In this document: positions 7,064-15,800 of the stretch, in pieces
Position numbering within the stretch: the stretch's first letter is position 1
How the letters are laid out: each line of letters begins with the position of its first letter
NCBI GenBank assembly: GCA_016928855.1
Contig: JAFGKA010000537.1
Coordinates: 1 to 38,008, forward strand
DNA: 38,008 bases
Source of the DNA: Phycisphaerae bacterium
Lineage (GTDB): Bacteria > Planctomycetota > Phycisphaerae > UBA1845 > PWPN01
Direction of reading: 5' to 3'
Made by a program: the position numbers and the translations under genes
Notes under the pieces: model-generated
Told to the model about the DNA's origin: nothing
What the model saw: the letters and a program-made list of their open reading frames with translations, nothing else
Databases searched by the model: none

Positions 7064-10000
7064 ATGGCTCCACACGTGAAGATGGTACGGCTTGCTCTGG
7101 CGGCTCTGCTGATGGTGTTCGTGCTCGCGAGTACGCCGCGCGCGTTTGCGCAGCCCCTCGTTCCGCTGGCCGACGCCGTGGAAGAACCACTGATACCGAC
7201 GGGGATCAGCCGCGACACGGTCGAGCTGTCCGGCCGATACGCCTACCTCTGGTCGCAACCAGATGGCGTCCACGTCATCCAGTACCACGGCCACTTCGAA
7301 CTCGTGACGGGCGCCCGGCGACTCCATTCGGAAAACGCCGTCATCTGGTGGAACCGGGCCACGTGGGAGGGGCAACCCTATTACCATTATGAAGTGTACC
7401 TCTGGCGGGACGCCCGCCTGATCGAGGCCGCGGGCACAACGACGAGCGGCCCGGCTCTGTTCGTGACCTTCAACAGCTATGAACTGCCCGAGGTTCGCGA
7501 CGACGCAGCCACGGGGGAATCCTCGGCCGATACCGATCTGTACCGCGAAGCGCTGAAGGTCCGCGAAACCGTTGCCCAGTTGAGCCCGGTCCCGACGTAC
7601 CCGGGCCAGATGCGCGTACTGTCGCTGGCCGACGAAGCGGAGCCAATCCCCACAAAAGCACGCCCCGTCGTCCAATACCACGGCGACGAGCAGGATTACG
7701 ACCCGGCGGAAGGCGTCGCCACGGCCATCGGCCATGTCTACGTCTCGCAGGGCACGATCGACAGTGGCGACTTCCTCGAAATCCGAGCCGACGCGGCCGT
7801 GATCTTCATGACACCTGAGCAGCCGGCCGAGTCACAAGACGCGTCCGGCCTGTCCGACGACCGCTCGCTGACGCCCAGCGAGGCCAGCCCCACGGCGGGC
7901 ACGCTGCAGGGAACCGCCACGGTCGACCTCGGCGACCAGTTCGGCAACGCCGTCGCTGGTGCCTACCTGGAAGGTAACGTCGTCCTGACCATGGGCGAGC
8001 GGATGATCCGTGCCCCGCAGCTCTACTACGACTTTGAGCACGACCGCGCACTGATCCTCGATGCGGTCATGCGCGGCATCGTGCCCGAGCGGGATCTGCC
8101 GGTGTACGTGCGCGCGAAACAGATTCGCCAGCTTTCGGCGACCGAGTTCGTCGCCAGAAAGGCGATGATCACGACGAGCGAGTTCCACACGCCGCATGTC
8201 CACATCGGCGCCGACCGCGTCGTGCTGACCGACCGGACGCCGCGTGATGAAACGGGCCAGATCACGGGCGTGTTCGCGGGCAAGTATCGCGCGTCGCACA
8301 CGACGATGAATGTCGGGGGCGTGCCGATCCTGTACTGGCCGTATTCCCAGGGCGACTTCCGCCAAACCGAGAACGCGCTGCGCAGCGCCCGCTTCGCGTT
8401 CAGCGACGACTTCGGGGTGACGGCTCAGGCGAAGTGGTATCTCTTCAATCTGCTCGGGCTGGAGACGCCGGAAGGCGTGGACGCCTCGCTCCGGACGGAC
8501 TACTTCTCCGAGCGTGGACCGGCTGTCGGCATCGATCTCGACTACCAGCGCGACGACCATTACGGACTGCTGCGCGGGTACTACATCCACGACACCGGCA
8601 CCGATAACCTCGGCGGGTTCCGCAACGACCTCGAGCCCGACACGCAGGATCGCGGGCGGCTCACCTGGCGGCATCGCCACTTCCTGCCCAAGGACTGGGA
8701 GCTGACGCTCGAGATGTCGTACCTGAGCGACCCGGCCTTCCTCGAAGAGTACTTCGAATCGGAGTTCGACGAGGACAAAGAGCAGGAGAGCTTGGTCTAC
8801 CTGAAGAAGCAGCGCGACAACTGGGCCTTCACGCTGCTCGGCCAATGGCGGCTGATGGACTTCGTCACGCAGACCGAGCACCTGCCCGACGCTGCGTTTC
8901 ATCTGATCGGCGAGCCGCTCGGCGGCTTCGCCTCGGTGTTCAGTGAGTCGCACATGGGCTGGGCCCGGTATCGACCGGACAACCGACGGCTGTTCGAACA
9001 CGGCCGGATGGATGGCACCGGCCCGAGCGATATCACGTTCCGCGGCATCACTCGCAACGAAATCGACGCACCGCTGGCCCTGGGCCCGGTCAAGGTCGTG
9101 CCCTACGCAACCGGCCGCTACGGCAAGTGGGACGGCTCACCGTTCGAGGGCAGTCTGACACAGGCGTTCGGCAGCGTCGGCGTACGGGCCACGTCGCGGA
9201 TCTGGCGGCTTTTCGAGGATGTCCAGTCGCGATTGCTCGACGTCAACGGCGTGCGGCACATTATCACGCCGGAGCTGACCGCCTGGGCCAGCACGGCGAA
9301 CAAGGACAGCTTCGATCTGCACCCATTTGACGAATCGATCGAAGGCGCCGACGACTTCAGCGGCGCTTCGCTTGCCGTCCGCCAGCGGTGGCAGACCAAG
9401 CGCGGCGGCCCCGGCCGCTGGCGTGTTGTGGACTGGATCATGCTCAGGCTCGAGGTCGCGGCGTTCGACAACGCGCCCGAGAACGATCTGCCGATCGGCC
9501 GCTTCTACTGGAGCCGCCCGGAGAACAGTATCGCCCGCAACCACGCCCGGGGCGATTTCGTCTATCGCATCAGCGACACGACCGCGGTCTTCTCCGACGC
9601 AAACTGGGACCTGACCGACGGGCATATGGCGCTATTCAACCTGTCGCTCGCCGTCGAACGGACGCCGCGATACGGGTATTTCATCGGCTACCGCCGGATC
9701 CACGAGACCAACTCGAATCTGCTCGGCTTCGGCGCGAACTACCAGATCAACTCGAAGCATTCCATCGCATTCCGCGAGTATTTCGACCTCGACCGCGGGA
9801 AGACCGAAACGTTTGACATCACGATCATCCGGCGGTTCCCGCGCTGGTACGCCGCACTGACCATCGACGCAAGCGAGGTCGAAGACACGCTCAGCGTCTC
9901 GTTATCGGTCTGGCCCGAGGGCCTCCCGGAAGCCGCCATCGGCTCGCGGCGATATACGGGCCTGGCCACCTCGACCGGGATCAATGCACAAAGCGAATAG
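7064..10000 (+). CDS. lptD: LPS-assembly outer-membrane protein, LptD/OstA-like
   Basis: This large secreted protein of 978 residues would insert lipopolysaccharide into the outer leaflet of the outer membrane. The signal peptide (MVRLALAALLMVFVLASTPRAFA, about residues 7-29) ends before QPLVPL. The periplasmic OstA/LptA-like beta-jellyroll region reaches to about residue 400 (for example YLEGNVVLTMGERMIRAPQLYYDF and AKQIRQLSATEFVARKA). The conserved entry to the barrel follows (GVPILYWPY). The rest is a beta-barrel with alternating aromatic strands, ending about 15-20 residues after a final strand pair. An ATG at 7082 is an alternative start; neither has a strong ribosome site. No lptA/B/C/E neighbour is seen. 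It implies a Gram-negative type envelope with LPS or a related glycolipid. Confidence 0.82.
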   Translation: MAPHVKMVRLALAALLMVFVLASTPRAFAQPLVPLADAVEEPLIPTGISRDTVELSGRYAYLWSQPDGVHVIQYHGHFELVTGARRLHSENAVIWWNRATWEGQPYYHYEVYLWRDARLIEAAGTTTSGPALFVTFNSYELPEVRDDAATGESSADTDLYREALKVRETVAQLSPVPTYPGQMRVLSLADEAEPIPTKARPVVQYHGDEQDYDPAEGVATAIGHVYVSQGTIDSGDFLEIRADAAVIFMTPEQPAESQDASGLSDDRSLTPSEASPTAGTLQGTATVDLGDQFGNAVAGAYLEGNVVLTMGERMIRAPQLYYDFEHDRALILDAVMRGIVPERDLPVYVRAKQIRQLSATEFVARKAMITTSEFHTPHVHIGADRVVLTDRTPRDETGQITGVFAGKYRASHTTMNVGGVPILYWPYSQGDFRQTENALRSARFAFSDDFGVTAQAKWYLFNLLGLETPEGVDASLRTDYFSERGPAVGIDLDYQRDDHYGLLRGYYIHDTGTDNLGGFRNDLEPDTQDRGRLTWRHRHFLPKDWELTLEMSYLSDPAFLEEYFESEFDEDKEQESLVYLKKQRDNWAFTLLGQWRLMDFVTQTEHLPDAAFHLIGEPLGGFASVFSESHMGWARYRPDNRRLFEHGRMDGTGPSDITFRGITRNEIDAPLALGPVKVVPYATGRYGKWDGSPFEGSLTQAFGSVGVRATSRIWRLFEDVQSRLLDVNGVRHIITPELTAWASTANKDSFDLHPFDESIEGADDFSGASLAVRQRWQTKRGGPGRWRVVDWIMLRLEVAAFDNAPENDLPIGRFYWSRPENSIARNHARGDFVYRISDTTAVFSDANWDLTDGHMALFNLSLAVERTPRYGYFIGYRRIHETNSNLLGFGANYQINSKHSIAFREYFDLDRGKTETFDITIIRRFPRWYAALTIDASEVEDTLSVSLSVWPEGLPEAAIGSRRYTGLATSTGINAQSE

Positions 10001-10210
10001 GGCTGCCATCCCCGGAAGAAAATCAGTTCTGCTACCGCACTTTATTTCTTGACAGCTCTGCAAACGTATTGCAGGTTGGAGCCGTGCTGAGAAGGCTATG
10101 AAAGAGCCACAGCACCGGGAGGCGGTAAGGGGCCGCCTACGAATGCCGTCGGGATGGACGCCGGGTCTTGGCCAGAAGGCGTGGGTATCCCGACAGGCGG
10201 GAGAAGAAGC

Positions 10211-10891
10211 ATGAGAGCTGCGACAATTGGCACAGTGTGCCTGTTCATCGTGACCCTGGGAGGTCCGGCGTACGCGGCGTTCATCGTCGAACCCCACAGT
10301 ACCGGCAAGGCAAGCGGGAACTTCGCCTACCAGAATGGCTCGTCGGCATCGTTCACGTCGACAACGAGCGGAGCCATTGGTCTGACCGCCACAAAAACGG
10401 CGTTTGGAGGAAACGGAACGATCGACCGGTACGTCTCGTCGTACACGCCCGGCGTAGACCAGGACAACACCGTCCTGACACCGGGTTGGGATCTAGGCAA
10501 CGGAGACCTGGCCACGGGTCTGGCTGGCGGTGGCACAGGCCTGTACAACGTCTATTGGACGACGCCCCTGAGCACCAACGTCAGCGGTGGAGGCAGCCTT
10601 TTCATCCTCACGTCTGACGGCATGGACGTTGCTCTCAACGACATCAACAACAATACCGGCGGGACGGGAAGCCCCGGCGCCAACGGTGCCTGGTTGTTGC
10701 TGGCGGCGAACCTGCATCTGACCGAGGGTCAGACCTACATGGTGAGCCAGCTCGCGAATAATGCTTCCTATGTGTCGCAACGGAATGCAGGCATCATGTG
10801 GGAACGCGTGCCCGATGTGGCCGCCGTGCCCGAACCGGCCACAATGGTCTTCCTGGCCCTGGCCGGCCTGTTCTGCCGTCGCCGCCGATAA
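10211..10891 (+). CDS. PEP-CTERM sorting domain protein
   Basis: This 226-residue exported protein has a signal peptide (RAATIGTVCLFIVTLGGPAYA, cleavage before AFIVEP). The middle is low-complexity and rich in Gly, Thr, Ser and Asn, typical of extracellular matrix or surface proteins. The C-terminus is a full PEP-CTERM signal: VPEPAT, a hydrophobic stretch (MVFLALAGLFC) and a basic tail (RRRR). An exosortase would cut this signal during export across the outer envelope; no exosortase gene is in the window. I chose the ATG at 10211, after GGGAGAAG; the longer frame from 10154 would bury the signal peptide. A possible -35 (TTGACA, 10049-10054) lies upstream, with a weak -10. Confidence 0.85.
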   Translation: MRAATIGTVCLFIVTLGGPAYAAFIVEPHSTGKASGNFAYQNGSSASFTSTTSGAIGLTATKTAFGGNGTIDRYVSSYTPGVDQDNTVLTPGWDLGNGDLATGLAGGGTGLYNVYWTTPLSTNVSGGGSLFILTSDGMDVALNDINNNTGGTGSPGANGAWLLLAANLHLTEGQTYMVSQLANNASYVSQRNAGIMWERVPDVAAVPEPATMVFLALAGLFCRRRR

Positions 10892-10916
10892 CGGCCCGAC
10901 TCCACACACGGAACAG

Positions 10917-10959
10917 AACCGGGATCCATCGCCTGTGATGGATCCCGGTTTCTTCTTTT
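10917..10959 (+). terminator. Rho-independent terminator of the PEP-CTERM gene
   Basis: A perfect 14-bp stem (10917-10930 with 10937-10950, AACCGGGATCCATC and its complement) with a 6-base loop is followed by TCTTCTTTT. It lies 25 bases after the PEP-CTERM stop and before the opposing sulfatase gene ends at 11050. Confidence 0.85.
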
Positions 10960-11049
10960 GCACGGCCGCCGTCGCCCAACCGAAGCCATAGTACGCCGGG
11001 GTCGTCAGGTGCGTGTCGAATCGCGGGGCGATCCGTCGACGCCCGATGA

Positions 11050-12666
11050 TCAGGGCGCGACGGGGCGGCTCGCAGGCTCGGCCGGTCTCCGGGGTCTGAT
11101 ACTGGCGTTGCGAACCTTGTTCCACGGCTCGACGTTCGCCCGTTTAGCCCAGGCTTCGTGCGCGGCGCGCAGGGCTTCGACGCGATCGGGATGCTCCGTA
11201 GCCAGATCGTGCATCTCGGTGCGGTCGGCCTCGATGTCATAGAGTTCCCATGGCTCGCCGTGCCGTGCAACGAGCTTCCACCGCCCCTGGCGCACAGCGC
11301 AGTTACCCTCATGCTCCCAGAAGATGAATGCATCGCTCGATCGCGTCCCGCCTCGGAAAACGGGAACGAGGCTGCGCCCCTCCAGTGGCGTGATGGGCTG
11401 GCCGTTGCGCGTCGTGGGATACTCGGCCCCCGCCACTTCGACACAGGTAGCCATGATGTCCGTCACATGGCCGGGCTCGCGCGTCATCGCGCCGCCTTTG
11501 CGAATCGTCGATGGCCAACGCACGATCAGCGGCGTGGAGATGCCGCCCTCGTGCACCCAGTGCTTGTAGAGCCGGAACGGCGTGTTGCTGGCGTTGGCCC
11601 ACCCGATGCCATAGCTCAGGAAGGACTCCTTCGGGCCGGGCGGCACGCCGGGCTTACCGCGATCGATGATCTCCGCACAACCGCCGTTGTCCGAGAGGAA
11701 CAGAACGAGCGTGTTGTCGCTCACGCCGATCTCGTCGAGTTTGGCCAGAACCCGGCCAATGCCCTGATCCATGCGGTCAATCTGGGCCGCATACACAGCC
11801 ATCTTCCGATCCCACGCGGCACGGTCGGCCGGCTTGACATCGTCCCACGCCGGCACGCGTTCATCGCGCGGTGTCAGCGGCCAGCGTTCATCCACAAGGC
11901 CCATCTGGATCATGCGATCATGGCGCGCCTTGCGCAGCGCATCCCAGCCTTCCATGTACTTGCCTTGGTAACGAGCGATGTCCTCGGGCCACGCATGGAG
12001 CGGCCAATGCGGCGCCGTGTAGGCCAGGTACAGAAAGAACGGCTCGGGCTTGTCGCGGTGCTCGCTGATGAACGTCAGGGCCGCCTCGGTGAACGCATCA
12101 GTCAGGTAGTACTTGTCGTCGTCGGCCGGCACGAACGAATCGGCATTGCGCGCCATTGTCCGTTCGGGATCCAACCGGAAGTAGTTGCTGCCACCGCTGA
12201 TCAGGCTGTAGCATCGCTCGAAGCCCCGGTCCACCGGCCAGTGCGGACGCTTCTCGCCCACGTGCCACTTGCCCGATATCCATGTGCGATAGCCGGCGGC
12301 CCCCATGACTTCCGCAATCGTCACGCAACGATCGTTCAAGAAACCACGGTAGCCCGGCCGTTTCGCGTCCCGCACCATGTGCCCGACGCCGGCCTGGTGG
12401 GAGTATAGCCCCGTCAGCAGAGCAGCCCGTGTCGGGCAGCAACGCGCGGTGTTGTAGAACTGCGTGAAGCGCAATCCCTGACCGGCAAGTCGGTCCAGGT
12501 TCGGCGTGGCAATCTCCGAGCCGTAACACCCGAGATCGGAGAAGCCCATATCGTCCGCCATAATCAGAACGATGTTGGGACGAGGTGACTCGGACGCCCC
12601 GTACGTCACCGAAGCCGCACATACCATCAACAAGAGAACGACCGCTTGAACCATCGATCTGCGCAT
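11050..12666 (-). CDS. Secreted sulfatase (arylsulfatase family, type I)
   Basis: This 538-residue enzyme would hydrolyse sulfate esters, probably on polysaccharides or small aryl/alkyl sulfates, in the periplasm or outside. A signal peptide covers about residues 1-23 (cleavage near TYGA). The calcium-site aspartates are in NIVLIMADDMG (D38, D39). The formylglycine signature is C76-C77-P78-T79-R80, followed by AALLTG, so C76 would be converted by a formylglycine-generating enzyme, which is not in this window. SGKWHVG and LFLSDNGG carry further active-site residues. The ATG at 12666 follows AAGGAG at 6-7 bases; the longer frame to 12714 has no signal-peptide sense. It diverges from a TauE/SafE permease. 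Confidence 0.9.
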   Translation of the reverse strand: MRRSMVQAVVLLLMVCAASVTYGASESPRPNIVLIMADDMGFSDLGCYGSEIATPNLDRLAGQGLRFTQFYNTARCCPTRAALLTGLYSHQAGVGHMVRDAKRPGYRGFLNDRCVTIAEVMGAAGYRTWISGKWHVGEKRPHWPVDRGFERCYSLISGGSNYFRLDPERTMARNADSFVPADDDKYYLTDAFTEAALTFISEHRDKPEPFFLYLAYTAPHWPLHAWPEDIARYQGKYMEGWDALRKARHDRMIQMGLVDERWPLTPRDERVPAWDDVKPADRAAWDRKMAVYAAQIDRMDQGIGRVLAKLDEIGVSDNTLVLFLSDNGGCAEIIDRGKPGVPPGPKESFLSYGIGWANASNTPFRLYKHWVHEGGISTPLIVRWPSTIRKGGAMTREPGHVTDIMATCVEVAGAEYPTTRNGQPITPLEGRSLVPVFRGGTRSSDAFIFWEHEGNCAVRQGRWKLVARHGEPWELYDIEADRTEMHDLATEHPDRVEALRAAHEAWAKRANVEPWNKVRNASIRPRRPAEPASRPVAP

Positions 12667-12924
12667 CGAACGCTCCTTTGGCACGCTACCCGCCGCCGCT
12701 CCAACCGTACGCATATCCCGCGTCTGTCCATTTCCGCCGGCCGGCCACCCCCGATTGGCCCCCGAAGCCCACGACGTTTAACGACGATCGCACCAACATG
12801 TCAAACGGCGCCCACGCCATGAGCCGGCGCAACAGGTTCGTTGCCCGCCGAGGCAAAGCCGGTTACGTTCTCTGCTCCAGCCCGTCCTGCCGACGGGAGC
12901 GTTGCCACACGGGGCCCGAAACGA

Positions 12925-13863
12925 ATGAACCTGGACTATCTGATCTTCGGCACCATCGGCCTGTTCGCGGGCATCCTGGGCGGCCTGCTGGGCATCGGCG
13001 GCAGCATCCTCACGATCCCCGCTCTGACGTTCGTGTTCGGCCCGGCCCAGCACACCTATCAGGGCGCGGCCATGATCGTGAATTTTTTCGTCGCGCTGCC
13101 GGCGGTCTTTCTGCATCGCCGGGTGGGCGCGACGCTCAGGCCTGTTGTGCGGCTGATGATCCCGGGCGCCGTGGTGGGTGTTGTGGCCGGCGTGTGGCTC
13201 AGCAGCGGAGCCTGGTTCGCCGGCAGCAACGAACTGCGGCTGGCCGCGGCGTTCGGCGGCTTCCTGTTCTACGTGGCGATCTACAACGTCTATCGCCTCA
13301 TCTCGGGCCGCCACGTGCCGGATATCGACGCCGATGCCGCTCTCGGAATCCCGCAATGGCGGATCGTCATTGTCGGGCTGCCGATGGGCCTCGTCGGAGG
13401 GCTGCTCGGCATCGGAGGCGGCGCGGTCGCCGTGCCACTACAGCAGGTCGTGCTGCGCATGCCGATCCGCCGCGCGATCGCCAATTCGGCCACGACAATC
13501 CTGCCGCTGAGCCTGCTCGGCGCCGTGTACAAGAACTACACGAACACGCAGGCGGGCCTCGCGTTATCCGACTCGCTTACGTTGGCGGTGTGTCTCGTGC
13601 CGACCGCCATCATTGGCGGATTCATCGGCGCCAGGCTGACGCACGTGCTGCCCCGGCGAATCCTCACGGTGGCGATCGTCGCACTGATGGCCTATAGCGG
13701 CATAGCGATGATCCGCCGGGCGATGCGGCCAGCCGCGGCCACCTCACCCGCCTCGCTCGGCACGCCGCAGGTGGATGAAGAACGCCAGGCGGCTGTAGAA
13801 ATCGAACCGGGGACCGTCGTCATCGACCCGCTTGTCGCTCGTGCTCGTCTCGCCCACCAGTGA
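12925..13863 (+). CDS. TauE/SafE family membrane permease (putative sulfite/organosulfonate exporter)
   Basis: This 312-residue polytopic membrane protein has the two-fold repeat of the TauE/SafE (DUF81) family. The glycine-rich repeats GILGGLLGIGGSILTIPAL (about 15-33) and GLVGGLLGIGGGAVAVPLQ (about 155-173) are the family hallmark, each followed by hydrophobic helices. Family members export sulfite, sulfoacetate or similar anions, but the substrate is unknown here. Divergence from a sulfatase makes a sulfur-related role attractive, though only by proximity. The hydrophilic C-terminal tail of about 45 residues overlaps, on the opposite strand, the 3' end of the next gene by 120 bp. Confidence 0.85.
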   Translation: MNLDYLIFGTIGLFAGILGGLLGIGGSILTIPALTFVFGPAQHTYQGAAMIVNFFVALPAVFLHRRVGATLRPVVRLMIPGAVVGVVAGVWLSSGAWFAGSNELRLAAAFGGFLFYVAIYNVYRLISGRHVPDIDADAALGIPQWRIVIVGLPMGLVGGLLGIGGGAVAVPLQQVVLRMPIRRAIANSATTILPLSLLGAVYKNYTNTQAGLALSDSLTLAVCLVPTAIIGGFIGARLTHVLPRRILTVAIVALMAYSGIAMIRRAMRPAAATSPASLGTPQVDEERQAAVEIEPGTVVIDPLVARARLAHQ

Positions 13864-14556
13864 TGCTGAACCGCTCTGATGAGACCGGCCCATGCCACCC
13901 GCCCCGCGGCGGAACTGTTCGAAGGCCTCATCGAGGATCGCGTGCGGTGCCAGCTTGCGTACCATCTGGATCGTCAACGCCATGTTCTTTGCGTCGGTCA
14001 GGCCGAGCCTGGATCCGAGAAACAGGAATGAGAAGCGGTCCGAGTCCATTCGCATCGGCTCGCTGCCGTCAAAGAAGTAGAAATCGAGTTTCTCTGACGT
14101 GTTCTCGCGAGTGGACTGTGTTTCGTGCGACGCCGTGGGTGAGCCGTATTGCGTTGGCAGTGGCAGTCGGCTCGATCGCTCGTCCACGCGCTGACGGCAA
14201 TGCCCGGCAACCAGGAGGAAGACGTCGGACCACTGCGACAATCGCACCTCGTTGTCGTTGATGACAAACCGCAGATGATCCTGGAAAAATTTGAGCGTCC
14301 GCACGCGCCGAGGGTCCGGCAGTCCGCGGACCTCATCCATGTCGAACGCGTACGCCTCATACTGATACTCCTGCAAGAGGTGCAGGCCTTCACCGGCCGC
14401 CTCATCGGCGACGGGATTGCCGAGGATTAGCGGCCGCGGGCGTTTGAGCAGCATCTGGATCGTGTAGGCGTCAGAGCCCAGCAGTTCCGCGAGGCGCACC
14501 ACCGCCTCTTTCGGCAACGGATTGGGCGACTCGACAATCGTGATGAACTGCGCCAT
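13744..14556 (-). CDS. Conserved-looking protein of unknown function
   Basis: This 270-residue soluble protein has no signal peptide and starts at MAQFITIVES. The first ~75 residues (PLPKEAVVRLAELLGSDAYT, then LKRPRPLILGN, then ADEAAGEGLHLLQ) show a helix-strand-helix-strand rhythm resembling ClpS or the L7/L12 C-terminal fold; this is a weak structural guess. The middle contains RTLKFFQDHLRFVINDNEVRL, DFYFFDGSEPMRMDSDRFSFLFL and MALTIQMVRKLAPHAILDEAF, which look like an ordered mixed alpha/beta domain. The C-terminal ~45 residues overlap the tail of the opposing permease gene and may be unstructured. I do not recognise the family. Confidence 0.6.
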   Translation of the reverse strand: MAQFITIVESPNPLPKEAVVRLAELLGSDAYTIQMLLKRPRPLILGNPVADEAAGEGLHLLQEYQYEAYAFDMDEVRGLPDPRRVRTLKFFQDHLRFVINDNEVRLSQWSDVFLLVAGHCRQRVDERSSRLPLPTQYGSPTASHETQSTRENTSEKLDFYFFDGSEPMRMDSDRFSFLFLGSRLGLTDAKNMALTIQMVRKLAPHAILDEAFEQFRRGAGGMGRSHQSGSASLVGETSTSDKRVDDDGPRFDFYSRLAFFIHLRRAERGG

Positions 14557-14672
14557 GAACGTACTCACCGCCGATCTGCGTGAACACAGTGACACGAAAA
14601 CAATGCCACCGTGGAAGTGTAGCTTCGACGGGAGACGGAATCAACGTGATGGCATCGCGCACACCCGCCGGG

Positions 14673-14700
14673 TTGACGAACGCGCACGGCGCAGTATAGT
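14673..14700 (+). promoter_or_regulatory. Candidate promoter of the first glycosyltransferase
   Basis: TTGACG (14673-14678) and TATAGT (14695-14700) are separated by 16 bases. The ATG at 14712 lies only 11 bases after the -10 box, so the transcript would be nearly leaderless. This agrees with the absence of a ribosome binding site. Confidence 0.5.
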
Positions 14701-14711
14701 CCGGTTTGATC

Positions 14712-15800
14712 ATGCGAATCGCAATGCTGGCACCCATCAGTTGGCCGATCCCGCCGGCCGGCTACGGCCCGTGGGAACAGGTCGCCTGCAACATCACTGA
14801 AGGACTCGTCGCACTAGGCCATGAGGTGACGCTCTTCGCCGCGGCCGGCTCGCGCAGCACCGCCACTGTTGTCGAGACGACGCCGTACGCGATGGGCACC
14901 TGGCCCGAGGCCGAGCGAAACCGCCGGACAGCGTATGATCCGACGAGCGGGCTGCTCGAAGGCCCACCCGACTCGCGCGTCTGGGAACAACTCCACATCG
15001 CCACGGTAATGCAACGGGCCGCGGCCGGCGAGTTCGAAATCGTGCACTCGCACCTGCACGTACACGCGCTCGTGTTCGGCCGCCTGATCCCATGCCCGTT
15101 GGTTTCGACGCTCCACGGCGCCGCCTGGGTGCGCCCGGCCCACCCGATCTTCCTCGCCTACAAGGATCTGCCGTTCGTCTCTCTCTCGTACGCCGAGCGG
15201 CAGTTGCTGCCCGAGCTGAACTACGTCGGCAACGTCTACAACGGGATCCGGCTCGAGGACTTCCCGTTCGAGGCGGACAAGGACGACTACCTGTTGTTCG
15301 CCGGGCGCTTGTCACCGGAGAAGGGGCCGGCCGAAGCGATCGAGGTGGCCCGCAAGGCCGGGCGCCGCCTCCTGATCGCCGGCATGATCGAACCGCAGTA
15401 CAAAGAGTATTACGAAACGAAGGTCAGCCCGCACATCGATGGCCAACAGGTCGAGTACCTCGGCTTGCTGTCCCAGCGGGATCTCGCGCCCTATTACCGC
15501 AAGGCCGCGGCGGTGCTGTTCATGATCAGTTGGTGCGAGCCGTGCAGCATGGTCGGCATCGAGACGCAGGCGAGCGGCACGCCGATCATCGGCACTCGTT
15601 TCGGCTACCTGCCCGAACTCATCCGCGACGGCGAAACGGGCTTCCTCGTCGACACGACCGACGAAGCCGCCGCCGCGGTCGATCGCCTCGGCGACCTCTC
15701 ACCCGCCGCCTGCCGCAAGAACGTCGAGGAGCGATTCAGCGTGCCCGTCATGGCCAGGGGCTATGATGCTGTGTATCGGTCACTTGTGCAGGCTGTTTGA
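14712..15800 (+). CDS. Glycosyltransferase, family 4 (GT-B)
   Basis: This 362-residue cytoplasmic enzyme transfers a sugar from a nucleotide donor. The N-terminal acceptor domain starts MRIAMLAPISWPIPPAGYGP with the glycine loop GPWEQV, and EIVHSHLH and VSTLHGA follow. The C-terminal donor domain has LLFAGRLSPEKGP and the E-x7-E pair in CEPCSMVGIETQASGTP, the signature of GT4 enzymes, then GYLPELIRDGETGFLV. Length is normal. The ATG at 14712 is preferred over TTG at 14706. There is no ribosome site, but a promoter lies immediately upstream. The closest kind may be GT4 enzymes annotated as acting on mannosylated lipids or trehalose pathways, but specificity cannot be read here. Confidence 0.85.
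   Translation: MRIAMLAPISWPIPPAGYGPWEQVACNITEGLVALGHEVTLFAAAGSRSTATVVETTPYAMGTWPEAERNRRTAYDPTSGLLEGPPDSRVWEQLHIATVMQRAAAGEFEIVHSHLHVHALVFGRLIPCPLVSTLHGAAWVRPAHPIFLAYKDLPFVSLSYAERQLLPELNYVGNVYNGIRLEDFPFEADKDDYLLFAGRLSPEKGPAEAIEVARKAGRRLLIAGMIEPQYKEYYETKVSPHIDGQQVEYLGLLSQRDLAPYYRKAAAVLFMISWCEPCSMVGIETQASGTPIIGTRFGYLPELIRDGETGFLVDTTDEAAAAVDRLGDLSPAACRKNVEERFSVPVMARGYDAVYRSLVQAV

Noticed and set aside
7832-9001. Open frame of 389 residues antisense to lptD
   Set aside because: A by-product of codon bias in the lptD gene; no start site or domain.
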